A DNA stretch of 24,813 bases. It comes from a virus. Under the pieces are notes generated by a model. That model was given only the letters and a program-made list of their open reading frames with translations. It was not told where the DNA came from and did no database searches. A program made the translations under genes and the position numbers. Where the stretch lies: IMG/VR virus record IMGVR_UViG_3300034103_002829, positions 1 to 24,813 of that record. One strand, written 5' to 3'. Below, one piece after another: positions 13,796 to 21,173 of this stretch (position 1 is the stretch's first letter; each line of letters starts with the position of its first letter).

Positions 13796-15205
13796 CTAGG
13801 CCACAGAAGCAAGCCGAAGCAGTCTGTTTTCGATTGCTTCAATGCTGTCACCACGGGATTTTTGCTCTTCATCAGCAGCTTTGAGGATGCGCTTGGCCGC
13901 GTAGACGCTGTTCTCGGTGTTCATGCGCTGCCACGCGCTGTTGCTGGGGCTCCAGCGCCAGCCAGATCTTTTCAGCTGGCTGCGGATGGCATCTGATGGC
14001 TTGCCATTGTGAAACCTGATCCGAACCCGGTTGTTGTCGAAGTCACGCTCGATTTCACCGCTTTGGAAGTCCGCTGCTGCTGCACCGGCTTTTGCTGAGG
14101 CGGCTTTGGCGGTTGTTGCCAGCCGTTGTTGCCGGGCCGTCTCCTCCAGGTTCCAAACCGAATGCCTGGGGGTGAACAATGGCTTGCGCAGCGTGTCCTG
14201 TTGGTCTCTTAGGTGGTCGAGGAGGTCACGCACTAGCTCCACCTGGCCGTTTTTGGCCAAGCGGCTTATTTTGCCCGAAATCGAGGCCGCCGCTGACGAC
14301 CGGTCGTAAAACGTGCGCCCCGATTCCGCTTCCCTTGTCCAGGTGATGCTTCGATCAATGCTGCGGGTGACCGTGGCCAGCTCCTGGGCGTGGGCGGCTT
14401 CTGGAGTGCGGCCACGCTGCAGTTTTCGGTAGATGCTGCTTTGGGCCCTGGTGGTGAAATCCTCCAGCTCGCGCCGTCTCACATCTTCAGCACGGTTTGC
14501 CTTCTCCATGCGCCGCACCGGGAAATTGCTGGGCCCGGCGATCATTGGGCTCACAAGCCGGCTTTTTGCGCTTAGCCAGGCGGTATAGCGCTTCTTGTAG
14601 CCGTCCTTGTATGCCTTCATCTCGGCGTCCAAGATCGCTCTTTGCTCCGGTGACTCAGCTAAGTCCTGCAGTCGTGCGTAGAGGCTGTTGAGGTGTGCGG
14701 CGTAGTTCTCCTGGTGTGATCGGGCTCGTTTTTCCGGGTCAAACGAGGTGCCTCTGTGGGCATTCAGGGCAAGCTCGTAGCTAAGGTCTGCTGGGCTGGC
14801 GTAGCTGGTGCCAGTTGCGCTGCCTGGAGAGGCCTCGGCGCTGGTGTTGCCCTGAGCCGCCTTCCCTGCTGTTGGCGTGGCTGGAGCGGAGGCTGGCCCC
14901 TTGGGTGGTGTTTGGGCGTCTGGTGTCGCTGCACTGCCTGATTTGTGGCAGGTGAGGCTTGCGCTGATGTGACCATCCCCGCAGGGCTTGCCATTTCGTG
15001 CGGTTGCGCCGCGGGCCGCACGGCCCACTGCCGGTGGCTTCTGGCTGTTCCGGCCGCTGGTGGAAGTCTGGCCAGGCATCGTCAGGTCAGTTTGGGCGCC
15101 ACCGCCGAACAGATCCAGTTGGCCAGGCGCTCGTGCCTTGCGGGCACCTAGGCGGGCATCGATGCGGGCCAGGCGGGCCTCAATTGCATCAAAGACCCGT
15201 TGCAT
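13796..15205 (-). CDS. 469-residue Cys-module protein with phage-type C-terminal domain
   Basis: N-terminal helix (MQRVFDAIEARLARIDARLG), linker APGQLDLFGGGAQTDLTMPG, KPPAVGRA, then module A (GKPCGDGHISASLTCHKSG, 72-90) and a Pro/Ala-rich spacer. From about residue 150 come helical stretches, with a segment SRLVSPMIAGPSNFPVRRME that resembles a domain seen in phage polyvalent proteins. Residues 388-443 form a small alpha/beta domain (RVRIRFHNGKPSDAIRSQLK, then RSGWRWSPSNSAWQR), also frequent in phage and plasmid large proteins. No catalytic triad is obvious. Start ATG 15205 has a possible promoter at 15234-15261. Likely first gene of the block with the 107-residue and HNH genes. Same module family as the genes at 1-4701. 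Confidence 0.75.
   Translation of the reverse strand: MQRVFDAIEARLARIDARLGARKARAPGQLDLFGGGAQTDLTMPGQTSTSGRNSQKPPAVGRAARGATARNGKPCGDGHISASLTCHKSGSAATPDAQTPPKGPASAPATPTAGKAAQGNTSAEASPGSATGTSYASPADLSYELALNAHRGTSFDPEKRARSHQENYAAHLNSLYARLQDLAESPEQRAILDAEMKAYKDGYKKRYTAWLSAKSRLVSPMIAGPSNFPVRRMEKANRAEDVRRRELEDFTTRAQSSIYRKLQRGRTPEAAHAQELATVTRSIDRSITWTREAESGRTFYDRSSAAASISGKISRLAKNGQVELVRDLLDHLRDQQDTLRKPLFTPRHSVWNLEETARQQRLATTAKAASAKAGAAAADFQSGEIERDFDNNRVRIRFHNGKPSDAIRSQLKRSGWRWSPSNSAWQRMNTENSVYAAKRILKAADEEQKSRGDSIEAIENRLLRLASVA
14936..14992 (-). repeat. Module A copy 4
   Basis: Encodes GKPCGDGHISASLTCHKSG; near-identical DNA to copy 3 (14966-14992 equals 2461-2487). About 12.5 kb from that copy. Confidence 0.85.
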
Positions 15206-15233
15206 TGGCCGCTTTGCACATCATTGTTATTCG

Positions 15234-15261
15234 CATTATGAGTGGAAGGAGTCGGGGCCAA
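15234..15261 (-). promoter_or_regulatory. Possible promoter for the 469-residue gene
   Basis: On the minus strand, TTGGCC (15261-15256, 4 of 6 to consensus) and CATAAT (15239-15234, 5 of 6) are spaced 16 bp apart and lie 28 bp before the ATG at 15205, within the divergent gap to the terminase genes. Confidence 0.35.
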
Positions 15262-15335
15262 GCCATTGGCAGCGTTCACTGTTCCAGTTGATTTGCTATC
15301 AAATGGGTAACATGACGAACATGTCTGCTTGACGA

Positions 15336-15773
15336 GTGGCAGGAGCAGCAGAAAAAAAACCTGCCGGAGCCAAAAAGCCCAGGAAAAAAGCAACGCGATT
15401 AGAGAAACTATTTCGTGTGCGGGAGTTACAAACCCTTTGCATTAACGGCTATTCCGCTCTTGACCTGGAGAGCCATTGCATCCAGAAATGGGGGCTTAGC
15501 CTGCCAAATGCTCGCCTTTACATCAAAGAAGCGCTTGGCGGGATGGTCGATTCGCTGACGGAAACCGATCAGCAGAAAATAGCACTGATTATCTTTCATC
15601 GCTACGAAAATGCGTACAAGCTAGCGAGATCACTTAAAAATCCTGGCGCAATGATCCAGGCGTGCGACTCGATGGCTCGCTATTTCATGGAAAAGGCGCC
15701 TGATGCCGACATTGTGGCCAACCAGGCAACCAGGGAAGCTGCGGCCCATGATCCTCGCGAGGATTTTGAGTAA
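15336..15773 (+). CDS. Probable terminase small subunit (by position)
   Basis: 145 residues from GTG 15336; an in-frame TGA lies just two codons upstream, so this is the first usable start. The N-terminus is Lys/Ala-rich (KKPAGAKKPRKKATRLEKLF) and could bind DNA. A helical core follows: LQTLCINGYSALDLESHCIQ, then KWGLSLPNARLYIKEALGGM (helix-turn-helix-like), ending in a charged tail DPREDFE. The gene is 3 bp ahead of the large terminase and on the same strand, the usual place of the small subunit that recognises the packaging site. No strong sequence match is visible, so the assignment is mainly positional. Confidence 0.6.
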   Translation: MAGAAEKKPAGAKKPRKKATRLEKLFRVRELQTLCINGYSALDLESHCIQKWGLSLPNARLYIKEALGGMVDSLTETDQQKIALIIFHRYENAYKLARSLKNPGAMIQACDSMARYFMEKAPDADIVANQATREAAAHDPREDFE

Positions 15774-15776
15774 GGC

Positions 15777-17267
15777 ATGGTTCAGATAATTGTAAAGCCA
15801 CCTTCAATAGTTGATTGGTATTCACCCATTCCAGTGCTGGGCACGTCTGAAAAGGCCGCCGCCCCATGGGACACGCTTCCTCCTGCCTGGCCAGACTTTG
15901 CAGAACAGACGTTAATCGCTTCAAGTGGCAAGTACATGCCATTCGTGCCTTACTTATATCAGCGTGATCTAATCAAAGTGATTCGCAGGGTAAAGAATGT
16001 TTATGTGCTTAAAAGCCGTCAGGTAGGCGCATCTGAAGCGATCATTTCGTACAAGCTCTGTCAATCCATTCGAAAAAGGGCATGGACAGGTGTCGTTTTT
16101 TCGAAAACCGGCGAAGACGCCAGCGAGCTGGCAGCCCGAATTAAGGGCCAGGCCAGCAGCCTGCGGGAACGCTGCCCCAAGTTTGCAAAGGATTCAATGC
16201 GGAAGCTGGTTTTCAGGGGCTTCGGCAGCCTGCATTTTCTGCCGCCCACCGAACGTGCTGCCCGGGGCATTCCCTCGGCGTCGATGTTGCTGTTCGATGA
16301 AGCGGCCTTCATTGAGAAGCTCAAGGGGATTGAGCAGGGGGCCCTGCCAACCACCAGCATGCTGGGTGACGCGGCGCGGCACGTGTGGGTTACTACCCCC
16401 AAGGGCCGATCAGGGGCGTTTTCTGATCACTGGCACGAAGACCACGGCGAAGTGGTTGTCGATCCCACGCCAATGGGGGCCAATGGCATCCCGCGGCTGC
16501 GAATCAGCCCGGACAACCAGTACGCCAAGATTTGCATTCATTACTCCCAGCATCCGGTCTATAACCAGGATCCAGAGTGGCCCGAAAAACATAGACGCGC
16601 GCAGCAGATCACCAAGGCCCAGTGGCAAAGTGAATTCGAGCTTGATTTCACCGCCAGCGACTCTGAGGTTTACTCCCACGATCTGATCGAGCTGGCCGAG
16701 TCTCGCGGTGGCTGGGAATCACCCTATCGGCAGAACGTCTACGTGCTGGGCATTGATCCCAATGGCGGCGGCGGCGACGGCTTCTGCGGCATCGTCCTCG
16801 ATGTGACCCGCAGCCCGTGGCGGGTGGTGGCCGGTTTCAACGTGAGCGGCCAAAGCCGGGACTACGGCCTGCGGCGTTGCGCACGGCTCATTGACGAATA
16901 TGCGCCGGTGCTGGTGGCAGTCGAAAACAATGGTGTTGGCGCAGCGGTTGCTGAAGCTCTTTGCTTGCTGCGCCCATCCATCGAAATAACTGAAATTCAT
17001 ACTGGCGGGCCTTCAAAATTGCTGATGACCGATCGGATCGTGCTGTTGTTGGAGCAGGAGGAGCTGGTCATTCCCAAGGGGCCATTCCCGGACGGAGAAG
17101 AGCGCGAGGGCCTGGGCCATCAGCTGCGGAACTTCCGCCAGGACGAAAAAGGCGGGCGCGCCGCCGCCCCAGGCCACCACGATGATGCCGTGATGGCCCT
17201 GGCCATGGCGGGCCAAGCTGGGGCCACAGCCCGGCCCATGGACAGCAGCTGGATCACGATGCTTTGA
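15777..17267 (+). CDS. terL: Terminase large subunit
   Basis: 496 residues. ATPase half: Walker A-like KSRQVGAS (79-86), Walker B LLFDEAAF (171-178) and coupling motif VTTPKG (205-210). Nuclease half (RNase H fold): GIDPNG (325-330, D327), VAVENNGVG (E383) and GHHDDAVMALAMA (D469/D470), giving three acidic metal ligands. The enzyme pumps DNA into the procapsid through the portal and makes the terminal cut. Length is in the normal range and both active sites look intact. It follows the small gene by 3 bp. Its 3' end overlaps the minus-strand gene at 17254 by 14 bp. The portal and MuF genes are on the opposite strand, upstream in the window, which is unusual for a phage packaging module. Confidence 0.92.
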   Translation: MVQIIVKPPSIVDWYSPIPVLGTSEKAAAPWDTLPPAWPDFAEQTLIASSGKYMPFVPYLYQRDLIKVIRRVKNVYVLKSRQVGASEAIISYKLCQSIRKRAWTGVVFSKTGEDASELAARIKGQASSLRERCPKFAKDSMRKLVFRGFGSLHFLPPTERAARGIPSASMLLFDEAAFIEKLKGIEQGALPTTSMLGDAARHVWVTTPKGRSGAFSDHWHEDHGEVVVDPTPMGANGIPRLRISPDNQYAKICIHYSQHPVYNQDPEWPEKHRRAQQITKAQWQSEFELDFTASDSEVYSHDLIELAESRGGWESPYRQNVYVLGIDPNGGGGDGFCGIVLDVTRSPWRVVAGFNVSGQSRDYGLRRCARLIDEYAPVLVAVENNGVGAAVAEALCLLRPSIEITEIHTGGPSKLLMTDRIVLLLEQEELVIPKGPFPDGEEREGLGHQLRNFRQDEKGGRAAAPGHHDDAVMALAMAGQAGATARPMDSSWITML

Positions 17268-17769
17268 AGCCCCGGGGCCGGCGCTGGCGCGGGCCCGAGC
17301 GATCGGATGGAGGATAGGTGGGCTTGGGGTTGTAGCTGCTTCCACCGCTTTCAATGGACTCAATGGCTGCTACTTGGTAGGGCTGTGGTTGCCTTGGTTC
17401 ACCCAGCACTTGTTGGATCTCCGCCTCCTCCATCCCACCGGCCGCCAGGAAATCTGCAGCTGGGAAGCTGATGGGTCCAGGGGTCGAGAGAAGCACATAC
17501 GGGGTGGCAACGCCCAGGGCGATCACCGCAACGTCCTTCGAACCTTCTTCAGTGCCCGGGTCAATGCCAAGGACCAAGCTGGGCGCCTTCGGACGCAACA
17601 GCCAGAACAGTGGCTCAGCCCGAAGGCGCCTCATTAGGGCCCTGGTGGCCATTCCGGCCACATAAAAGGCAGCCGTTGCTGCGATTACCCAGCTGAGGTG
17701 ACCCTCCTTGTAGGACAGCTTGAGGTTTTGGCCCCAATCAGCTCTCGTGATGCCTGCCAGCGTTGTCAT
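17254..17769 (-). CDS. Membrane-anchored hypothetical protein
   Basis: 171 residues from ATG 17769. The frame is open to 17874, but the extra part is Pro/Ser-rich and overlaps the plus gene. Residues 27-46 (WVIAATAAFYVAGMATRALM) form one hydrophobic segment followed by basic residues (RRLR), suggesting a single membrane helix with the rest in the cytoplasm. Downstream, KAPSLVLGIDPGTEEGSKDV has a Gly/Asp pattern like a nucleotide or phosphate loop, but I do not recognise a family. The C-terminus is Pro/Arg-rich (SDRSGPRQRRPRGFKAS). It is convergent with TerL (14-bp overlap) and its start shares CATG with the plus-strand ATG at 17768. Confidence 0.6.
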   Translation of the reverse strand: MTTLAGITRADWGQNLKLSYKEGHLSWVIAATAAFYVAGMATRALMRRLRAEPLFWLLRPKAPSLVLGIDPGTEEGSKDVAVIALGVATPYVLLSTPGPISFPAADFLAAGGMEEAEIQQVLGEPRQPQPYQVAAIESIESGGSSYNPKPTYPPSDRSGPRQRRPRGFKAS

Positions 17770-17872
17770 GATTTTTGATGGCCAGCCGGATGAAGAGAGT
17801 CGGTGGGCCAACGATGGCAGCATACAGGATCTTGTATGGGTAGTAGGATACGCAGGCCCACCCGTCGCCGGC

Positions 17873-18451
17873 ATGTCACCGTTTATGGACCAAGATCAAC
17901 CACCCGAAGCCGTTGGTAGCCTCCATGGCTATATCACATCTACGAATTATGAGTTGCTTTTCCATCTAGCAAAGCGTCAGTCTGTTGTTTGTGAGGTCGA
18001 TTTTGTTTATGACCTTCGGGACATAGATGAAGTTCCGCAAAGAGACATATGCAAAACCCGATACAGCACCCACTTTAATGAATATCACGTAGTGGCTCGG
18101 GGCAATACTTATCTGTTTGCAAACAGTTTGGAAGGGTTCTCTGCATTGTGCAAACACAATAATTTGCAGTGGGTGGTGCCCCCCTTCTTGCTAAGGGGCA
18201 TCAACAGTCTTGGCGACAACAGCCTTGACCTTGACATTGAGCGATTAGAGGCCGAAGGCTTGCAGGCCGAATTGCAAAAAGGTTGGGAGCTTCGATTAGA
18301 AGAAGCCAACTTGGCCGCTGCTGATGGTGGTCCTGCAGACGGTGGTCTTCCAAGGATTGATCACAGCACAAGTGCAGCTGTTCACCCTGTGGTCAACGGC
18401 ATTCCGTCAATTCTCCTGGACGATATCGCCGATCCCTGGATGCAACCATGA
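17873..18451 (+). CDS. Hypothetical protein, paralogue of the gene at 7408
   Basis: 192 residues from ATG 17873. A longer start at 17768 is possible but would abut the minus-strand start there, and the alignable region begins after 17873. The core (TSTNYELLFHLAKRQSVVCE, VDF, CKTR, SLEGFSALCKHNNLQWVVPP) matches the 7408 protein at conserved positions. The C-terminal 90 residues (helical, Glu/Leu-rich, then a Gly/Asp-rich tail) are unique to this copy. Its stop overlaps the ASCH gene start (ATGA at 18448-18451). It is the first gene of the coupled run 17873-20741. No function recognised; presence of two copies in one element suggests a paired or element-specific role. Confidence 0.65.
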   Translation: MSPFMDQDQPPEAVGSLHGYITSTNYELLFHLAKRQSVVCEVDFVYDLRDIDEVPQRDICKTRYSTHFNEYHVVARGNTYLFANSLEGFSALCKHNNLQWVVPPFLLRGINSLGDNSLDLDIERLEAEGLQAELQKGWELRLEEANLAAADGGPADGGLPRIDHSTSAAVHPVVNGIPSILLDDIADPWMQP

Positions 18452-18858
18452 CCTTAGCTTTGAGTATTAGGCAGCCATTTGCCTCGCTAATCCTGATACC
18501 ACTAAAGGATGTAGAAAACCGCGACTGGTGGACAGGCTTGCGTGGGCCGTTCCTGGTTCATGCCGCTAAGGGCATGACACGAGCTGAATATGCAGACGCT
18601 ATGAACTTTGCCAAGCGCATTTGCTCTCTCTCCCAGCCAGAACTGCTACCTCTTTTGGAAAGCGAAAGCTTTGCTTTCGAAAACCTCCCTCGCGGTGGCA
18701 TTATTGGCAGCGCTGTTTTGCGCGACTGCGTTAAACGCTGTGGATCCCCCTGGTTTCGGGGGAAATATGGGTTTCTCCTGGGTGATCAAAGGAAACTGCC
18801 CTTTGCCCCGTACAAGGGAGAGCGCGGCTTCTTTGATGTTCCGGGGGTGTTGCCATGA
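18448..18858 (+). CDS. ASCH/PUA-like domain protein
   Basis: 136 residues spanning one ASCH domain: SIRQPFASLIL (6-16), KDVENRDW (20-27), RGPFLVHAAKG (32-42), then LPRGGIIGSAVLRDCV, SPWFRGKYGFLL and LPFAPYKGERGFF near the end. ASCH proteins bind RNA or modified nucleotides, and some hydrolyse modified nucleosides (for example N4-acetylcytidine). In phages they are common next to DNA-metabolism genes. Its start overlaps the previous stop and its stop overlaps the next start, both as ATGA, so it is tightly coupled. Which nucleic acid or nucleotide it acts on cannot be told. Confidence 0.85.
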   Translation: MTLALSIRQPFASLILIPLKDVENRDWWTGLRGPFLVHAAKGMTRAEYADAMNFAKRICSLSQPELLPLLESESFAFENLPRGGIIGSAVLRDCVKRCGSPWFRGKYGFLLGDQRKLPFAPYKGERGFFDVPGVLP

Positions 18859-19070
18859 CATTGATTTTCAACACCGTAAGCCCATTCCTTTTGATTTACA
18901 TGGCTGGGATCCCTTTGTTTTGGGCGATTTGCATCCTTTCCAGTGAATATCCAGAGCTTGCATCGTTTCAGACCTCGCTTGCCAAAGCCATTCTCTGGCC
19001 AGTTGCCCTGATTCTGTATCTCCTTGACTTGCCTTATCGGCTATTGAAGTGGCTCACCGGCCACAACTGA
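18855..19070 (+). CDS. Small membrane protein, 71 residues
   Basis: Two hydrophobic stretches, VSPFLLIYMAGIPLFWAICIL and AKAILWPVALILYLLDLPY, flank a short polar loop; the C-terminus is basic and aromatic (RLLKWLTGHN). Both ends should lie on the same side. ATGA overlap with the ASCH gene. The next gene start is 23 bp downstream. No family; membrane-level roles such as holin are possible but unsupported. Confidence 0.65.
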   Translation: MTLIFNTVSPFLLIYMAGIPLFWAICILSSEYPELASFQTSLAKAILWPVALILYLLDLPYRLLKWLTGHN

Positions 19071-19093
19071 CCACAAACCTGCTTTCTGCCACC

Positions 19094-19825
19094 ATGACAC
19101 CCCCTCCTCGCAATCTCTTAATCGTCGACGTCGAGACGACGGGCATTGACTTCGACGAAAACGCTCCGATTGAGATTGGGGCCATTCTTTTTGATGTGAA
19201 GCACCGGGCCGTCACGCACCAATTCTCGGCCCTGCTGCCGAGCGTGGTGCCCAACGGCGCCGAAGCCGTCAACGGAATCCCCGATGCCCTGCTGGCTTCG
19301 GGCCCGGTTAAGCAGTTGTCTGATTTGGCAATCTCCTATCTGCAAAGCCTCTACGACATGGCCGACGCGGTGGTTGCGCATAACGTCCACCCTGATCGCC
19401 TTTGGCTGGAGCCCTTGCTTAACTGCAAGCCGCCGACGCCTTGGATCTGCACCTTGCGGGATTTCAGGTGGCACCGGCCCGGGTTGCGCGCCACGCCATC
19501 GGTGATCGATCTGGCCCTGGCCCATGGGGTGCCGGTGTGGGCCGCCCACCGGGCGCTCACCGATTGCACCTATCTGGCCCAGGTGCTCGCCTCCCGCGAG
19601 GACCTGCCTGAGCTGCTGCTCGAAGCGCAGAAGCCCCAGCTGCTTTATGCAGCCCTGGTCTCATACGACGATCGACACCTGGCCAAGGATGCCGGCTTCC
19701 AGTGGCAAGGCCACGGTTTGATGAAGACTTGGACCCGTTATCTCAGGGAAGACGAGGCAGCAGTTCTGCCATTCAACGTGCTTGCAATCGTCCCACCGAA
19801 CGAGCTCGCCCTGGAAGCAATATGA
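19094..19825 (+). CDS. DnaQ-like 3'-5' exonuclease (DEDD)
   Basis: 243 residues from ATG 19094; the earlier ATG at 19049 overlaps the previous gene. Exonuclease motifs: I LIVDVETTGID (D12, E14), II AHNVHPDRLW (D101, with HPDR in place of FDR), III HRALTDCTYLAQVL (H152, D157; DEDDh type). The last 60 residues (VSYDDRHLAKDAGFQWQGHG, then MKTWTRYL) form a small domain often attached to phage exonucleases. It would proofread or trim 3' ends during element replication or recombination. The stop overlaps the next start (ATGA at 19822). Its GC-rich codon use resembles TerL more than the neighbouring small genes. Confidence 0.85.
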   Translation: MTPPPRNLLIVDVETTGIDFDENAPIEIGAILFDVKHRAVTHQFSALLPSVVPNGAEAVNGIPDALLASGPVKQLSDLAISYLQSLYDMADAVVAHNVHPDRLWLEPLLNCKPPTPWICTLRDFRWHRPGLRATPSVIDLALAHGVPVWAAHRALTDCTYLAQVLASREDLPELLLEAQKPQLLYAALVSYDDRHLAKDAGFQWQGHGLMKTWTRYLREDEAAVLPFNVLAIVPPNELALEAI

Positions 19826-20082
19826 CCACCTCCTACTGGCGAAAGCAGGCGGCCCCGTTGATTGCCCAGGTGATCAAGGACGTCGGCACTAGCGACCTGC
19901 CGGCGCTGCGGCGGGCCCTTTCCGATGCCTATCCCTGGGAGCCCAAGCGAGGGCACCCCTACAAGATCTGGTTGAGCGAGATCAAGCGCCAGATGGCTCC
20001 AAAGGTCTACCAGCCCCCGCCCTGGTCGAAGCGTCGATCACCAGAACCTGCTCCCGGTCAACTCCTCCTCGAAATGCCATGA
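19822..20082 (+). CDS. Small phage-type protein with AYPW...HPYKIWLSEI
   Basis: 86 residues from ATG 19822, overlapping the exonuclease stop. SYWRKQAAPLIAQVIKDVGT, then LRRALSDAYPWEPKRGHPYK and IWLSEIKRQ, is a pattern I recall from small proteins in many tailed-phage replication regions (AYPFG.R..HPYK.W..E). The C-terminus is Pro-rich. Its biochemical role is not known to me. It ends overlapping the next gene (ATGA at 20079). Confidence 0.75.
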   Translation: MTTSYWRKQAAPLIAQVIKDVGTSDLPALRRALSDAYPWEPKRGHPYKIWLSEIKRQMAPKVYQPPPWSKRRSPEPAPGQLLLEMP

Positions 20083-20741
20083 CAGCCCCCAGCTCCCCCG
20101 GCCCACGCGACTCAGGATCCGGCGCCCCGGCAGCGCAGGAGCCAGGGCATGTGGATGAACTGATTCATTGCTTGCGAATACGAGAGCAATCCCTTGGTTC
20201 AGAAGGCACAAATTTGGTTCAACTTGGCGACGCTGCATATTTTGGCCGAGCCGCCACCAGGCTGGAGCAGCAGGAGTCCAAGCTTGTTGCCCTGGTTCAG
20301 CAGTTGGCCGAACCCGCCAAAGCATTGGTGGTGCCCGTCAACGAACAGCCATGGAACCGCCCTGGCTGGTGTGATGCCGAGGGCCGGTGCTGGTTTTGCA
20401 ATTCGTACTCCATGGGCCGCTGGAACTACGACACCCCGCCCGATCCGGCACAGGACTGGGGACGCCTTGGCACGGTGACCCACTCCGCTCCGCACTGGGC
20501 CATTCCTCGCCCTGGGAGGATGCCAGAGTTACCAAGCCTGAGCGTCTATTCGTATGACGCGGGTGAGTCGGTGAGGATAAGTCGCATGGGAGAGTCCAAT
20601 CGCTGGTGCATAATCGCAAGTGGTTTAATTCCAGACTGGTGGTTTAATCTGGAAATGCACTACGATTTTGCTTCGGCTGGGGCTGCCTTTGCTGCCATCA
20701 GATTGGCACGACAAATAGCCAAGAAGCCTGAGGAGGCTTGA
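20079..20741 (+). CDS. Hypothetical protein with WCDAEGRCW domain
   Basis: 220 residues; starts ATG 20079 overlapping the previous stop. The first 20 residues are Pro/Gly/Ser-rich; residues 25-85 are helical with LEQQESKLVALVQQLAEPAK. The central part has EQPWNRPGWCDAEGRCWFCN, a motif (PW...GWCD.EGRCW) common in small phage proteins. The rest (WALPRPG-like stretch, SVYSYDAGESVRISRMGESN, WWFNLEMHYDFASAGAA) is unrecognised. Last gene of the plus-strand run; a short inverted repeat (AAGCCT/AGGCTT around 20726-20741) marks the end but no T-run follows. Confidence 0.7.
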   Translation: MTAPSSPGPRDSGSGAPAAQEPGHVDELIHCLRIREQSLGSEGTNLVQLGDAAYFGRAATRLEQQESKLVALVQQLAEPAKALVVPVNEQPWNRPGWCDAEGRCWFCNSYSMGRWNYDTPPDPAQDWGRLGTVTHSAPHWAIPRPGRMPELPSLSVYSYDAGESVRISRMGESNRWCIIASGLIPDWWFNLEMHYDFASAGAAFAAIRLARQIAKKPEEA

Positions 20742-20755
20742 AGCGGCCTATTTGC

Positions 20756-20953
20756 TTATCGGCTTTTTAGATCACGGATTATTTGTAGCTTTTGAGCTAA
20801 TTCTTTAATCTCCTGCGCTTGTTGAGGGTCTAACAGGGCACTTGTGAACGCAGTGGTAATTGTATTTACCACTTTTTGGGCTTCTGCTCCAACAGCCGCC
20901 ATAAGCTTAGTGAGTGCCTGCTGCTCTGCTGCAGATAATTTAGGTCTGTTCAT
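20756..20953 (-). CDS. Small helical protein, 65 residues
   Basis: MNRPKLSAAEQQALTKLMAA, then AEAQKVVNTITTAFTSALLD and a final helix IKELAQKLQIIRDLKSR. Almost all helix, no Cys. It overlaps the end of the 77-residue gene by 14 bp (20940-20953). Unknown function, convergent with the plus-strand run. Confidence 0.6.
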   Translation of the reverse strand: MNRPKLSAAEQQALTKLMAAVGAEAQKVVNTITTAFTSALLDPQQAQEIKELAQKLQIIRDLKSR

Positions 20954-21173
20954 GATTGGTTCTGCGATTAACTCGAAAGGCTGCTTGCCTGAAGGCTAGA
21001 TCAGCCCTGCCTTCTCCTGTTATGCACAGCCAGCATTTGGCGCAGAGCGGATCATGGGCCCCTGTATGAGGCCTGGAGCAGTTGGAGCAGGTGAACAACT
21101 CCGCTGGCGGCAGCCGGCCGGCCTTGCGCGCTCGATACCGTCGCATTCGCTCGGCGGCGGTTGGGTCAGGCAT
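20940..21173 (-). CDS. Small zinc-ribbon protein, 77 residues
   Basis: Starts MPDPTAAERMRRYRARKAGR (basic, possibly DNA-binding), then two pairs of Cys (CSNC and CAKC) separated by 18 residues, a typical zinc-ribbon spacing. The MPDPT start also opens the neighbouring gene at 21342, suggesting duplicated beginnings. Overlaps both neighbours by a few bases. Likely nucleic-acid binding; no family named. Confidence 0.65.
   Translation of the reverse strand: MPDPTAAERMRRYRARKAGRLPPAELFTCSNCSRPHTGAHDPLCAKCWLCITGEGRADLAFRQAAFRVNRRTNHEQT

Noticed and set aside
20726-20741. Terminator at the end of the 20079-20741 gene
   Set aside because: AAGCCT/AGGCTT can form a 6-bp stem but is inside the coding end and has no T tract after it.
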